A stretch of DNA of 64,000 bases from Chryseobacterium sp. CH25. GTDB taxonomy: Bacteria > Bacteroidota > Bacteroidia > Flavobacteriales > Weeksellaceae. Each line of letters begins with the position of its first letter. The first letter of the stretch is position 1. The translations under genes were made by a program, and so were the position numbers. The stretch covers positions 1-64,000 of the forward strand of contig NZ_NRQT01000010.1 of NCBI RefSeq assembly GCF_004119455.1, written 5' to 3'. The notes under the pieces were generated by a model that saw only the letters and a list, made by a program, of their open reading frames with translations, did no database searches and was not told where the DNA came from. This document shows, one piece after another, positions 52,841-61,204 of the stretch.

Positions 52841-53659
52841 TTAGTTTGATTGGTTGATAACCATAGAGTTTCCATTACCTATCTGAGTACCTAGGTGGAA
52901 ATGGGCGTCACCTACCTGAGTTACCCAGCTGAAGTTACCATTACCCAACTGAAGATCAATTGCAGTGTTAGAATCTCCTAATTGAACTTGATATAATTGG
53001 TTGGCACTACCTACCTGTAATCCTACAGCGGTATTATCATCACCAATCTGAGCAGCAGCTGCAATATTACTGCTACCTACCTGAGTATGGTTAGCAACGT
53101 TATCATTACCTGCCTGATATTGGATAAGCATATTGTTTGCACCAATCTGAAGACCATCAGCTTCATTTCGTCTACCTATCTGAACCTGATAAGCCATGTT
53201 ACCACTACCTACCTGAACAGCAGAAGCATCGTTTCTTCTTCCATCCTGATATTGGAATACACCGTTACCTACCCCAATCTGTACTGAAGAAGCTTCATTT
53301 CTTCTTCCAAGTTGAATTTGTTGAGTTGAATTGAAAAGACCAAGCTGCCAGGTTGAAGCATCATTTCTATTACCTGTCTGGCTCACATTATTTGAGTTTC
53401 CGATACCGATTTGATCTACATCTATCGAGTTTCTGTTTCCATTACTCACGGCAGTATTCATATTGATGATACCTACCTGATCAATATCTGCAGTATTACG
53501 GTTCCCATTCTGTGTTAGAGAATTCATGTTCAGAAGACCTGTCTGGTCTACAGTTGCTACGTTCAGGTTTCCAATTTGGGTTGTCACATCAATATTAGCT
53601 TGTGCGAAACCGAAACTCATGGCGATTAGTGTAAACACACCTGTAAGTAAATTTTTCAT
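52841..53659 (-). CDS. csgA: CsgA-like major curlin subunit
   Basis: This 272-residue exported amyloid subunit starts at the ATG at 53659 (MKNLLTGVFTLIAMSFGFAQ is the signal peptide). A longer upstream frame has none. The mature part is almost wholly 11-residue curlin half-units, QxGxxN(x5). I count about 22 (QIGNLN, QTGLLN, QNGNRN ... QIGNGN), where E. coli CsgA has five full repeats. Two are altered (SNGNRN, QVGDAH). Gatekeeper Asp/Gly residues occur in many units, especially the RRN and GDD types. It forms the extracellular amyloid fibre of biofilms. Confidence 0.92.
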   Translation of the reverse strand: MKNLLTGVFTLIAMSFGFAQANIDVTTQIGNLNVATVDQTGLLNMNSLTQNGNRNTADIDQVGIINMNTAVSNGNRNSIDVDQIGIGNSNNVSQTGNRNDASTWQLGLFNSTQQIQLGRRNEASSVQIGVGNGVFQYQDGRRNDASAVQVGSGNMAYQVQIGRRNEADGLQIGANNMLIQYQAGNDNVANHTQVGSSNIAAAAQIGDDNTAVGLQVGSANQLYQVQLGDSNTAIDLQLGNGNFSWVTQVGDAHFHLGTQIGNGNSMVINQSN

Positions 53660-53690
53660 CTTAGTAAAAATTAATTGGTTAATAGTAAGA

Positions 53691-53698
53691 CAAAGGTA
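53691..53698 (-). promoter_or_regulatory. csgA promoter -7 element
   Basis: TACCTTTG on the minus strand (TAnnTTTG), about 32 bp upstream of the csgA ATG. No clear -33 TTG is present at normal spacing, consistent with activator-dependent expression. Confidence 0.65.
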
Positions 53699-53749
53699 TA
53701 CGCTATAGGCAAGTGAGAAACCACCATCAAAGTGTAAATTATAAAAGTC

Positions 53750-53783
53750 ACCATTTTTGGTTTCAAAGCTCACCATTTTTGGT
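53750..53783 (-). promoter_or_regulatory. csgA tandem palindromic operator
   Basis: ACCATTTTTGGT occurs twice (53750-53761, 53772-53783), each an ACCA-N4-TGGT palindrome, 22 bp apart, about 50-90 bp upstream of the -7 element. The design matches the hcp sites but with another sequence. Confidence 0.7.
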
Positions 53784-53833
53784 ATTTTCAGCATCACGGA
53801 TTTCAGTTACGTAGAAATACAGTATACCGAATA

Positions 53834-53924
53834 TGAATGATGAATGGTCAATTCGCTTCGCCAGTCAATTTTTATAAGGAACAAGTATTCACCATTCACT
53901 TGCGAAGCAAAATTGACTATTGAC
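53834..53924 (+). repeat. Interspersed palindromic repeat, copy C
   Basis: GAATGGTCAATTCGCTTCGC, then GTCAATTTTT, then CACTTGCGAAGCAAAATTGAC; the same family as copies A and B. The gap 53660-53990 holds the csgA control region and this repeat and no gene. Confidence 0.8.
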
Positions 53925-53990
53925 GGCTCCCATTGGTTAATTAATGTTAAGGCCTTTATTTCTTCAGGAATATATTGTTAAATTTGAGCT

Positions 53991-54620
53991 ATGGAAAATT
54001 TTGGAAAAGATTTATTAAGGAAAATAAAAAGTGTAGAGCTTCCCGGTGAACCCGCCCATGGAGTATTCTCACCTCCCTACCGTCCCGTTTTTACCTATGA
54101 TGAAGTACTTGCAAAAAATCCCAAATTTGCAGCAGTAAATATCGTATTGTATCTGAAGGATAACGAATGGTATTTTCCTCTGATCCAAAGAACCATCAAT
54201 GAGCACGACAGACACAGTGGGCAGATCTCATTGCCTGGCGGAAAGCGTGAAGAGATGGATCGCGATTTTGCTGAGACTGCAGTTCGTGAGACCTCCGAAG
54301 AAATTGGGATTGATAAGCATTATATAAGAATTATCAGAGAAATGTCTCCTATCTACATACCGCCAAGTAATTTTTACGTATATCCTTATATTTCGTATAC
54401 TAAAAAGAACCCGCTCTTCGTTCTTCAGCAGACTGAAGCTGTGGAGACTATTGAGTTTCCAATCACTTCTTTTTTAAATCTGTCGGATACCCCTGAAATT
54501 ATGGCACTTCCAAGTGCCGGCGGAAGTGAAGTTCCTGTCATCAATTTCAACGGATATATTATCTGGGGTGCTACAGCAATGATATTAAGTGAATTCAGCC
54601 AGTTGCTGAAAAAAATGTAA
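53991..54620 (+). CDS. CoA pyrophosphatase-type Nudix hydrolase (NudL-like)
   Basis: This 209-residue Nudix protein has the CoA-specific pre-motif HSGQISLPGGK followed by EEMDRDFAETAVRETSEEIG in the Nudix box. The spacing GG...D...RExxEE matches NudL/CoAse enzymes rather than the common box. NudL cleaves CoA to 4'-phosphopantetheine and 3',5'-ADP. It is the first of a run of four plus-strand genes with small gaps. Confidence 0.88.
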   Translation: MENFGKDLLRKIKSVELPGEPAHGVFSPPYRPVFTYDEVLAKNPKFAAVNIVLYLKDNEWYFPLIQRTINEHDRHSGQISLPGGKREEMDRDFAETAVRETSEEIGIDKHYIRIIREMSPIYIPPSNFYVYPYISYTKKNPLFVLQQTEAVETIEFPITSFLNLSDTPEIMALPSAGGSEVPVINFNGYIIWGATAMILSEFSQLLKKM

Positions 54621-54647
54621 CTTTGCACTACCGTGTTTAATTGAAAA

Positions 54648-55454
54648 ATGGCGAAAAAAAATATTTTCACCGATGCATTCGGAACACCTTATTTTTTAAA
54701 AAGGTTTATTATTTTTATTTTAGGAGTTGTATCCTACAGAAGGTTCAACGGCTTTAATAAGTTAAAAATTACCGGAACAGAGCACCTTGTAGATCTGCCG
54801 GACTCCAATGTATTGTTTGTATCTAACCATCAAACTTATTTTGCAGATGTAGCTGCAATGTACCATGCTTTCTGTGCCGTAAATAATGGATATTTAAATA
54901 CAATTAAAAATCCTATCTATCTGTTGAATCCAAAGATTGATTTTTACTATGTAGCAGCAGAAGAGACCATGAATAAAGGTATTCTTCCTAAAATCTTCAA
55001 AATTGCAGGGGCTGTAACCGTAAAAAGAACCTGGAGAGCAGAAGGAAAAAATGTCAACAGAATGGTAGACATGACTGAGGTAGACAATATCATGAAAGCA
55101 CTGGACAATGGCTGGGTAGCCACCTTCCCTCAAGGAACCACATCTGCCTTTGCCCAGGGACGAAGAGGTACTGCCAAATTGGTTAAAAACCAGCGCCCAA
55201 TTGTAATCCCGATCAAAATTAACGGATTCAGAAGGGCTTTTGATAAAAAAGGACTCCGTGTAAAGGTAACCGGTGTAAAACCTACCATGGAATTTAAGGC
55301 TCCTCTGGATATTGATTATGATAATGAAAAAGCACCGGAAATTTTATTGAAGATTATGACTGCCATTGAGCAGACAGAAGACTTCAATGTATTACACAAT
55401 TATGATGAAGAACTTAAAGCTAAAAAATTAGAACAAAAGGACTCAAATAATTAA
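54648..55454 (+). CDS. 1-acyl-glycerol-3-phosphate acyltransferase family protein
   Basis: This 268-residue PlsC-fold enzyme has an N-terminal hydrophobic helix (~17-33) and the acyltransferase blocks VSNHQTYFAD (block 1) and FPQGTTS (block 3). In block 1 five residues, not four, separate His and Asp (HQTYFAD), and block 3 has FPQGT where FPEGT is common. Both are unusual but the block order is correct. It makes phosphatidic acid for membrane lipids. It is 27 bp after the Nudix gene. Confidence 0.85.
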   Translation: MAKKNIFTDAFGTPYFLKRFIIFILGVVSYRRFNGFNKLKITGTEHLVDLPDSNVLFVSNHQTYFADVAAMYHAFCAVNNGYLNTIKNPIYLLNPKIDFYYVAAEETMNKGILPKIFKIAGAVTVKRTWRAEGKNVNRMVDMTEVDNIMKALDNGWVATFPQGTTSAFAQGRRGTAKLVKNQRPIVIPIKINGFRRAFDKKGLRVKVTGVKPTMEFKAPLDIDYDNEKAPEILLKIMTAIEQTEDFNVLHNYDEELKAKKLEQKDSNN

Positions 55455-55457
55455 AAT

Positions 55458-55895
55458 ATGAACAGAATAATCGGAATTTTATTCGCCCTCATAGTATTAG
55501 TTTCGTGCAACAGCCAAAAAGTATATTCGGATTTCGATATCAGTTATTCGAAAAGTGGTGGCTTTGCTCCTGTATATGAAAATTTGCTGATTAAAGGAAA
55601 TAATGTACATTACTCTTTTGAAGGCCAGGGAAAAAAATACAAACAGGACTTTAAAATTTCAAATGAAGATCTGAAGAAACTGGATCAGGTTCTTTCTCAG
55701 AATAATTTCAGAAGAATACAGGAAGATCGCAAGAAATTATACGATAATATTTCTACTTCGATTAATATCAAAAAAGGTCCTAACGAAGGCAGTAAATCGG
55801 ATGCAAGTATGATTATTCCCAATTATCAGACGAACTGGAATAATATTCTTGATGCTTTCCAGCAGATCATTAATACTAATGTTAAAAAACAGTAA
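55458..55895 (+). CDS. Lipoprotein of unknown function
   Basis: This 145-residue protein has a signal peptide with lipobox LVSC (Cys17). The mature part has DFDISYSKSGGFAPVYENLLI, given here in parts (FDISYSKSGG, APVYENLLI), and NNFRRIQEDRKKLYDN. No family was recognised. It lies 3 bp after the acyltransferase stop and 6 bp before mpl, so it is part of the same operon. Confidence 0.75.
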   Translation: MNRIIGILFALIVLVSCNSQKVYSDFDISYSKSGGFAPVYENLLIKGNNVHYSFEGQGKKYKQDFKISNEDLKKLDQVLSQNNFRRIQEDRKKLYDNISTSINIKKGPNEGSKSDASMIIPNYQTNWNNILDAFQQIINTNVKKQ

Positions 55896-55901
55896 ATACA
55901 A

Positions 55902-57239
55902 TTGAAAACCCACTTCATTGCTATTGGCGGAAGCGCCATGCACAATCTTGCCATCGCATTAAAAGATAAAGGATATCAGGTTACCGGTTCAGATGATGCT
56001 ATTTTTGAGCCATCAAAATCCAGATTGGAGAAAAAGGGAATATTGCCTCAGGAAATGGGTTGGTTCCCGGAAAAAATCACATCGGATATTGATGCTGTGA
56101 TCCTTGGAATGCATGCTCACCAGGATAATCCTGAGCTGGCAAAAGCAAAAGAACTGGGGTTAAAAATATATTCTTACCCGGAATTTCTTTACGAGCAGTC
56201 TAAAAATAAAACAAGAGTGGTTATTGCCGGATCGCACGGGAAAACAACCATTACTTCTATGATCCTTCACGTTCTGAATTTCCATCAGAAAGATGTGGAC
56301 TTCATGGTGGGAGCCCAATTGGAAGGTTTCGACTGTATGGTGAAACTTACTCAGGATAACGATTTTATGGTACTGGAAGGTGACGAATATCTTTCTTCTC
56401 CTATTGATCTTCGTTCCAAATTTTTATTATATCAACCGAATATTGCTTTAATGAGCGGAATTGCTTGGGATCACATCAATGTTTTCAAGACATTTGATGA
56501 TTATATTGAACAATTCAGAAAATTTGTAGCAAGCATTACTCCCGGCGGTGTTTTAGTGTACAATGAAGAAGATCCGGAAGTAGTAAAAGTAGTGGAAAAT
56601 GCTGAAAATTACTTCAGAAAAATCCCTTATAAAACTCCTGAATATGAAATCAATAACGGGAAAGTGTATTTAAAAACCGAAATGGGAGATGTTCCACTTT
56701 CTGTTTTTGGAGCCCACAACCTGCTGAATATGGAAGGAGCAAGACATATCTGCCAGCAGCTGGGAATTATGGATGAAGACTTCTATGAAGCTATCATGAG
56801 CTTTAAAGGAGCTTCCAAACGTCTGGAAAAGGTAGAAAGAGATGATAAAGGGACATTGTATAAAGACTTTGCCCATGCACCAAGCAAGGTGAAGGCTGCT
56901 GTAAAAGCATTTAAGGAGCAGTTTAAAAATGAAAAGAAATATGGTTTCCTTGAACTGCATACTTATTCCAGCTTAAATCCTGCCTTTTTAGAGCAGTATG
57001 ACCACGCTATGGACGGATTGGATGAGGCTATCGTTTTCTATTCTGAAGATGCTTTAAAAATCAAAAGAATGGAGCCTATCTCTCCAGAGTTCATTAAAGA
57101 AAAATTTAAAAATGGAAATCTAAGGGTTTTCACCAATGCTGAAGATCTTCACGCGTACTGGAATACATTAGATAAAACAGATGGTGTTTATCTGATGATG
57201 AGTTCCGGAAACTTTGGCGGACTGGATTTAACAAAATAA
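55902..57239 (+). CDS. mpl: Mpl, UDP-MurNAc:tripeptide ligase
   Basis: This 445-residue Mur ligase starts at a TTG (55902), giving MKTHFIAIGGSAMHNLAIAL, the usual N-terminus of Mpl. No ATG in this frame precedes it after the stop of the upstream gene. The ATP loop is AGSHGKTT (~109-116). The central part has EGDEYLSSPIDLRS and the C-terminal domain KDFAHAPSKVKA and MMSSGNFGG. Mpl rejoins recycled L-Ala-D-Glu-mDAP tripeptide to UDP-MurNAc. It differs from MurC by the GSAMHNLA start. A strong terminator closes the operon. Confidence 0.92.
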   Translation: MKTHFIAIGGSAMHNLAIALKDKGYQVTGSDDAIFEPSKSRLEKKGILPQEMGWFPEKITSDIDAVILGMHAHQDNPELAKAKELGLKIYSYPEFLYEQSKNKTRVVIAGSHGKTTITSMILHVLNFHQKDVDFMVGAQLEGFDCMVKLTQDNDFMVLEGDEYLSSPIDLRSKFLLYQPNIALMSGIAWDHINVFKTFDDYIEQFRKFVASITPGGVLVYNEEDPEVVKVVENAENYFRKIPYKTPEYEINNGKVYLKTEMGDVPLSVFGAHNLLNMEGARHICQQLGIMDEDFYEAIMSFKGASKRLEKVERDDKGTLYKDFAHAPSKVKAAVKAFKEQFKNEKKYGFLELHTYSSLNPAFLEQYDHAMDGLDEAIVFYSEDALKIKRMEPISPEFIKEKFKNGNLRVFTNAEDLHAYWNTLDKTDGVYLMMSSGNFGGLDLTK

Positions 57240-57241
57240 AT

Positions 57242-57275
57242 AAAAAGCTTCAGATTATATTTCTGAAGCTTTTTT
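57242..57275. terminator. Terminator after mpl
   Basis: AAAAAGCTTCAG and CTGAAGCTTTTT form a 12-bp stem with a run of T. It is symmetrical and may serve the convergent gene as well. Confidence 0.9.
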
Positions 57276-57306
57276 ATTAGATGTTATTTCTATCTGTTAT
57301 GTGTTA

Positions 57307-57918
57307 TTAATTATTCAATTTTCTGTTGTGGGTAAGCTCAATACTTTTGATAGATCCTACCGGAGCAATTTTTATTGTATTATTTCCTTTTACCAGATAA
57401 ATATAATACATACTGTTTGATCCTATTAAGTATATCTGCTCAGGATTTTCATCACCGCTATTTAATGTATAGTCATATTTAAGACTCTTCTCTTTTATCT
57501 TTTTTGTTAATCCCATTCCTTCTCCCCATCCTATTCCTACAAAGAAAGACAATAACATCATGGCTGTAAATCTTACAAACATATTGGTAAAATGATTCTC
57601 AACAGCCTCCTTGCTCATATTTTCATGATCTTTAAGAGCTGCCATTTTCTGCGCCCATTTCTTATTTTGATTACTCTGTTTTGATAAAAAAGAGGGAAAG
57701 GCAAATGAGAATACAATGATGACAATAAGAGCAATTAATATAACCGGATGCGACGTTAAAGTAGCAATAGGACTTATAAGAATGTCCATAATTGTGGAGT
57801 ATTTTAGAATATTAATGCCTATCTGATAGTAGAAGACACTTTCTTTTAATATCCCCATTACGACAAGAAACAGATAGCCGAACGGAAGTGATCTCTGAAT
57901 TCCTTCTGAAAATTTCAT
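57307..57918 (-). CDS. Membrane protein of unknown function
   Basis: This 203-residue protein has three hydrophobic helices (~14-32, ~50-72, ~112-128). A basic cytoplasmic loop (~78-105) lies between helices 2 and 3, and a soluble C-terminal part (~130-203) ends VKGNNTIKIAPVGSIKSIEL. No family was recognised. It is a single gene convergent with mpl. Confidence 0.65.
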   Translation of the reverse strand: MKFSEGIQRSLPFGYLFLVVMGILKESVFYYQIGINILKYSTIMDILISPIATLTSHPVILIALIVIIVFSFAFPSFLSKQSNQNKKWAQKMAALKDHENMSKEAVENHFTNMFVRFTAMMLLSFFVGIGWGEGMGLTKKIKEKSLKYDYTLNSGDENPEQIYLIGSNSMYYIYLVKGNNTIKIAPVGSIKSIELTHNRKLNN

Positions 57919-58057
57919 TTTTTCTATAGTTTAGTTTTTATATAGAATCATAAAAGATATTCCTGAAAGAAATTCAATAAAAGAAGCTTTCCGGTACATC
58001 AGAATGATACTGAGTTACGAAAATATAAAATTACAGTCAAATGGAAAACATACTGAT

Positions 58058-59116
58058 CTATCTTTCACATTCCTTAATCAGATTTTTCAAAATTTCTTCT
58101 GTAGAGTATTCACTATACTGATGAATAGACTGACCTACCCAGATCCCTACAAAATCTGTATTCTGCTTAAGTTTTGCCGCTTTACGTAAAGCATTGGTCA
58201 GTTTATTCTGATAAGGATAAGGTAAAATATATTCAGAATCTTCAACGGCTTCAATATATTTATTTCTAACTCCTCTTGCATATCTTCCTGAAAAGCTTTT
58301 CGTCAATATAATCTCATCCTCTCTTACTTTTTTAAGTCTTTCTTTTTCAAAAGGCTCTAAAGCACTTTCCTGAGAGGCCAATAAAAGGTTCCCCACCTGA
58401 AATCCCTGTGCTCCCAACTCTTTTACAGCCTGTAAAGTTTTGCGATTATAAATTCCGCCTGCATAGATCAAAGGAACCCTCACATGGTCATATACCTGGG
58501 ATAATAAAGATAACCCGCCAATCTGTAGAACATCGTCCGGATCAAAAGTTCCCCTGTGACCACCTGCCTCTGTTCCTTGTACACAAATGATATCAATTCC
58601 TGATTTTTCCAAGATCAGCGCTTCATTTACAGATGTACAGGTACCAATAAGTGTTACTCCGTTTTCTTTCAGTTTCTGAATACTTTGATCGTCAAGATTT
58701 CCAAAAGTAAAGCTTAAGATTTTACAGTTTTCTTCTATAACTGCATCTACCAACTCATGGTAGGATCTCACTTTAAGATCTTCCAGATCAGGAAGGCTTA
58801 CATCAATGCCATTATCCTTCGCCAGCTGTTCTAAAAATAGTCTGGTTGTAACAAATTTATTTTTTAAAGGATCTGTTATTTCAGGAATGTGATGTACAAA
58901 AATATTAGCAACAAAAGACCTGTCCGTTAGTTTTCTTGTATTTCTGATTAATTCAATAGATTCATCGGCTGAAAGATCAGCTAATGCCAAAGATCCCAGA
59001 CATTCTGCACGAGCTGCTGCTGCAACCATCTGTACGGTACTCACTCCAAACATCGGAGCCTGAATAACAGGATATTTAACCCCTAGTTTTTTACTGATTG
59101 TTTCCGGCCAAAGCAT
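58058..59116 (-). CDS. Nitronate monooxygenase family flavoprotein
   Basis: This is a 352-residue TIM-barrel FMN enzyme. Motifs are KYPVIQAPMFGVS (residues ~13-25), VQGTEAGGHRGTF (FMN/substrate loop, ~180; the His is the catalytic base in characterised NMOs), IYAGGIYNRKTL and GAQGFQVGNLLLA. It oxidises alkyl nitronates such as propionate-3-nitronate, a toxin. The enoyl-reductase FabK is the nearest alternative, but GTEAGGHRG is as expected for NMO. Monocistronic. Confidence 0.88.
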   Translation of the reverse strand: MLWPETISKKLGVKYPVIQAPMFGVSTVQMVAAAARAECLGSLALADLSADESIELIRNTRKLTDRSFVANIFVHHIPEITDPLKNKFVTTRLFLEQLAKDNGIDVSLPDLEDLKVRSYHELVDAVIEENCKILSFTFGNLDDQSIQKLKENGVTLIGTCTSVNEALILEKSGIDIICVQGTEAGGHRGTFDPDDVLQIGGLSLLSQVYDHVRVPLIYAGGIYNRKTLQAVKELGAQGFQVGNLLLASQESALEPFEKERLKKVREDEIILTKSFSGRYARGVRNKYIEAVEDSEYILPYPYQNKLTNALRKAAKLKQNTDFVGIWVGQSIHQYSEYSTEEILKNLIKECER

Positions 59117-59210
59117 AAAAAAATATTTAAATAAAAAGGTACAAAAAATAAGAATACCTCACTTTCAGCAGAGTATGACATTCCTCACACCCAGAGCAGA
59201 AAATAAAAAT

Positions 59211-59269
59211 CCCACAGATTTCACAGATCACGCAGATTTTTGATCTGTGAAATTTGTGAAATCTGCGGG
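59211..59269. repeat. CACAGAT inverted repeat
   Basis: CCCACAGATTTCACAGATCA pairs with TGATCTGTGAAAT...GAAATCTGCGGG with an extra GAAATTT block in the right arm. It lies between two minus-strand genes and may act as a terminator for the aldo/keto reductase gene. The same word occurs at 103-150. Confidence 0.65.
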
Positions 59270-59289
59270 AAATATAATTTTAATTAAGC

Positions 59290-60165
59290 TTAAATATCTG
59301 CTACAGACTTAAGCATTTTCTGTTCCCATTCCGGATCTTTCGGATCAAAGAATAGTCTATTCCCTGTATCTAAAGAACGAACAGTGTTCATTTCGTCTTC
59401 CGTGAGTTCAAAATCAAATACATTAAAGTTTTCTTCAATTCTTGATGGAGTTACAGATTTTGGAATCACTACAAAACCTTCCTGTAAATGCCATCTTAAA
59501 ATTACCTGAGCTACTGTTTTACCATATTTATCTGCAATTGCCTTCAGATCAGCATTGTTTAAAAGGTTTACATTTCCGTTTCCAAGCGGGCTCCAGGGCT
59601 GTGTTACAATATTATTATCTCTATCATACACCTGCAACTCTTTTTGTTGGAATACAGGATGCAGCTCAATCTGGTTGATAACCGGGAGAATTGTTGAATT
59701 TGCTTTTAACTCTTCAAGCTTTTCGATTGTGAAGTTGCAGACCCCAATGGCTTTAATTTTACCTTCCTGATACAGTTCTTCCAAAGCCTTCCATGTTCCG
59801 ATAAAATCGCCATACGGCCAGTGGATAAGATACATATCCAAATAATCCATCTGCAATCTGTTCAATGTTCTCTGAAATGCACTTTTTGCTTTTTCATATC
59901 CATGATCCTGAACCCAGACTTTAGAGGTGATAAATAATTCATCTCTGTCTACTCCACTATTTTTTACCGCTGCCCCTACAGCTGTTTCATTTTGATAAAT
60001 AGCCGCTGTATCAATCATTCTGTATCCAGTTTGGATAGCTTTGACAACAGCATTTTCGCATTCTTTAAGGTCTTCCATCTGCCATACTCCAAAGCCTAAA
60101 GCAGGAATATCTACGCCATTATTTAAAGTCACTACAGGTTGTCCTGTATAGGTTTTCTTTTGCAT
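59290..60165 (-). CDS. Aldo/keto reductase
   Basis: This 291-residue NAD(P)H-dependent reductase has the tetrad Asp (RMIDTAAIYQNE, ~51), Tyr (AIYQNE, ~56), Lys (ITSKVWVQDHG, ~82) and His (LIHWPYGDF, ~118) in a TIM barrel. The C-terminal part has VIPKSVTPSRIEENF, the cofactor phosphate-binding motif. It resembles 2,5-diketo-gluconate reductases and probably detoxifies aldehydes. Monocistronic. Confidence 0.92.
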   Translation of the reverse strand: MQKKTYTGQPVVTLNNGVDIPALGFGVWQMEDLKECENAVVKAIQTGYRMIDTAAIYQNETAVGAAVKNSGVDRDELFITSKVWVQDHGYEKAKSAFQRTLNRLQMDYLDMYLIHWPYGDFIGTWKALEELYQEGKIKAIGVCNFTIEKLEELKANSTILPVINQIELHPVFQQKELQVYDRDNNIVTQPWSPLGNGNVNLLNNADLKAIADKYGKTVAQVILRWHLQEGFVVIPKSVTPSRIEENFNVFDFELTEDEMNTVRSLDTGNRLFFDPKDPEWEQKMLKSVADI

Positions 60166-60298
60166 AAATCTTTATTTTAATGATTAATATAAAGTGATTA
60201 AACAAATTTGCAATAAAAAAACGGAACTCTGACTTACCAATTTTACTGTTTTTTGTTAAAAAATGTTATTTAGTCTGTGTTTACGGTTATGTTGGAAT

Positions 60299-60620
60299 AA
60301 CGCTAAGGCGCTAAGAATTTTTCCTTTGAATATGTTATAAGGCGCAAGGATTTTATCTTCGATAAAATTGTATACCGCTTATTTAAGGCCACGAATGCAC
60401 GGATAAAAATGATTCGTGATTAATTTTACGTATATGATCTATGTACCTATGTAGTTTTATTTTTCTTACCACATAGATATATAGGCTTTTGGTAGTATAT
60501 AAACTATTTATTCGTGCATTCGTGGCAAAATATCAGTAGCTTCACATTGCTGAAAATCTTCGATTTTCTTGCGCCGTAAAAACAGTATAATTTCCTTATA
60601 CTCTTTGCGCCCTTGCGCTT
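60299..60620. repeat. Concentrically nested inverted repeats (four shells)
   Basis: Four different word families pair in order from outside to inside: CGCTAAGGCGC (60301) with GCGCCCTTGCGC (60608); GGCGCAAGGATTTTATCTTC (60341) with GAAAATCTTCGATTTTCTTGCG in parts (60552-60575); GGCCACGAATGCACG (60387) with CGTGCATTCGTGGC (60513); CTATGTACCTATGTAG (60439) with CACATAGATATATAGG (60470). The gap 60166-60724 has no gene; it holds this element and the promoter of the GNAT gene. Confidence 0.7.
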
Positions 60621-60724
60621 TCCAACAAAAAAATCACAGATCTCTCCTATTAGCTTCCAATCTCTATTTTCCCTACTTTTGTATAAATGTCCCAACAAAC
60701 CTGGTTGGTTATACAATTATTTAC

Positions 60725-61204
60725 ATGAGTTTAAAGATTGAACAGTATACTTTTAATACAATTGAAAAGGATTCAGAAATCCCTTACGAACTATTATTAC
60801 TGGCAGATGAAACCACTGAAGCCATCAATCAGTATATTTTCAAATGTGATATTTATCTGCTGCATGACGGTACCGAAAACATTGCCGTTATGGCTTTATA
60901 TAAAAATAGTGATACTGAACTGGAAATCAAAAACATTGCAGTGATTGAAAGCTATAGAAGTAAAGGAATCGGCAGCATTTTAATAAATAAAGCCAAAGAA
61001 ATTGCCCATAACAACCATTATAAGGTCCTAAGTGTTGGAACTTCAGATACAGGTTTTCAGCAGATCAGATTTTATGAGAAAAACGGTTTCATAAAAACAG
61101 GAATACGTAAAGATTTCTTTATTGAAAATTACCCATCCCCGATTTATGAAAACGGTTTACAGATGCGGGATATGGTTTTACTTACCCATCACCTTACGGA
61201 ATAG
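60725..61204 (+). CDS. GNAT family N-acetyltransferase
   Basis: This is a 159-residue GNAT enzyme from the ATG at 60725. The preceding frame extends upstream but its product is unlike a protein. The core is LEIKNIAVIESYRSKGIGSILIN (given here in parts: LEIKNIAVIE, RSKGIGSILIN), with the acetyl-CoA loop R-S-K-G-I-G, then YKVLSVGTSDTG and IRFYEKNGFIKTGI. The 3' end overlaps the convergent LysR gene by 27 bp. The substrate is unknown. Confidence 0.88.
   Translation: MSLKIEQYTFNTIEKDSEIPYELLLLADETTEAINQYIFKCDIYLLHDGTENIAVMALYKNSDTELEIKNIAVIESYRSKGIGSILINKAKEIAHNNHYKVLSVGTSDTGFQQIRFYEKNGFIKTGIRKDFFIENYPSPIYENGLQMRDMVLLTHHLTE

Noticed and set aside
53660..53797. Upstream extension of CsgA
   Set aside because: It would move the signal peptide inside and cover the promoter and operator.
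60569..60724. Upstream extension of the GNAT protein
   Set aside because: It runs into the nested repeat DNA and the family start is at 60725.
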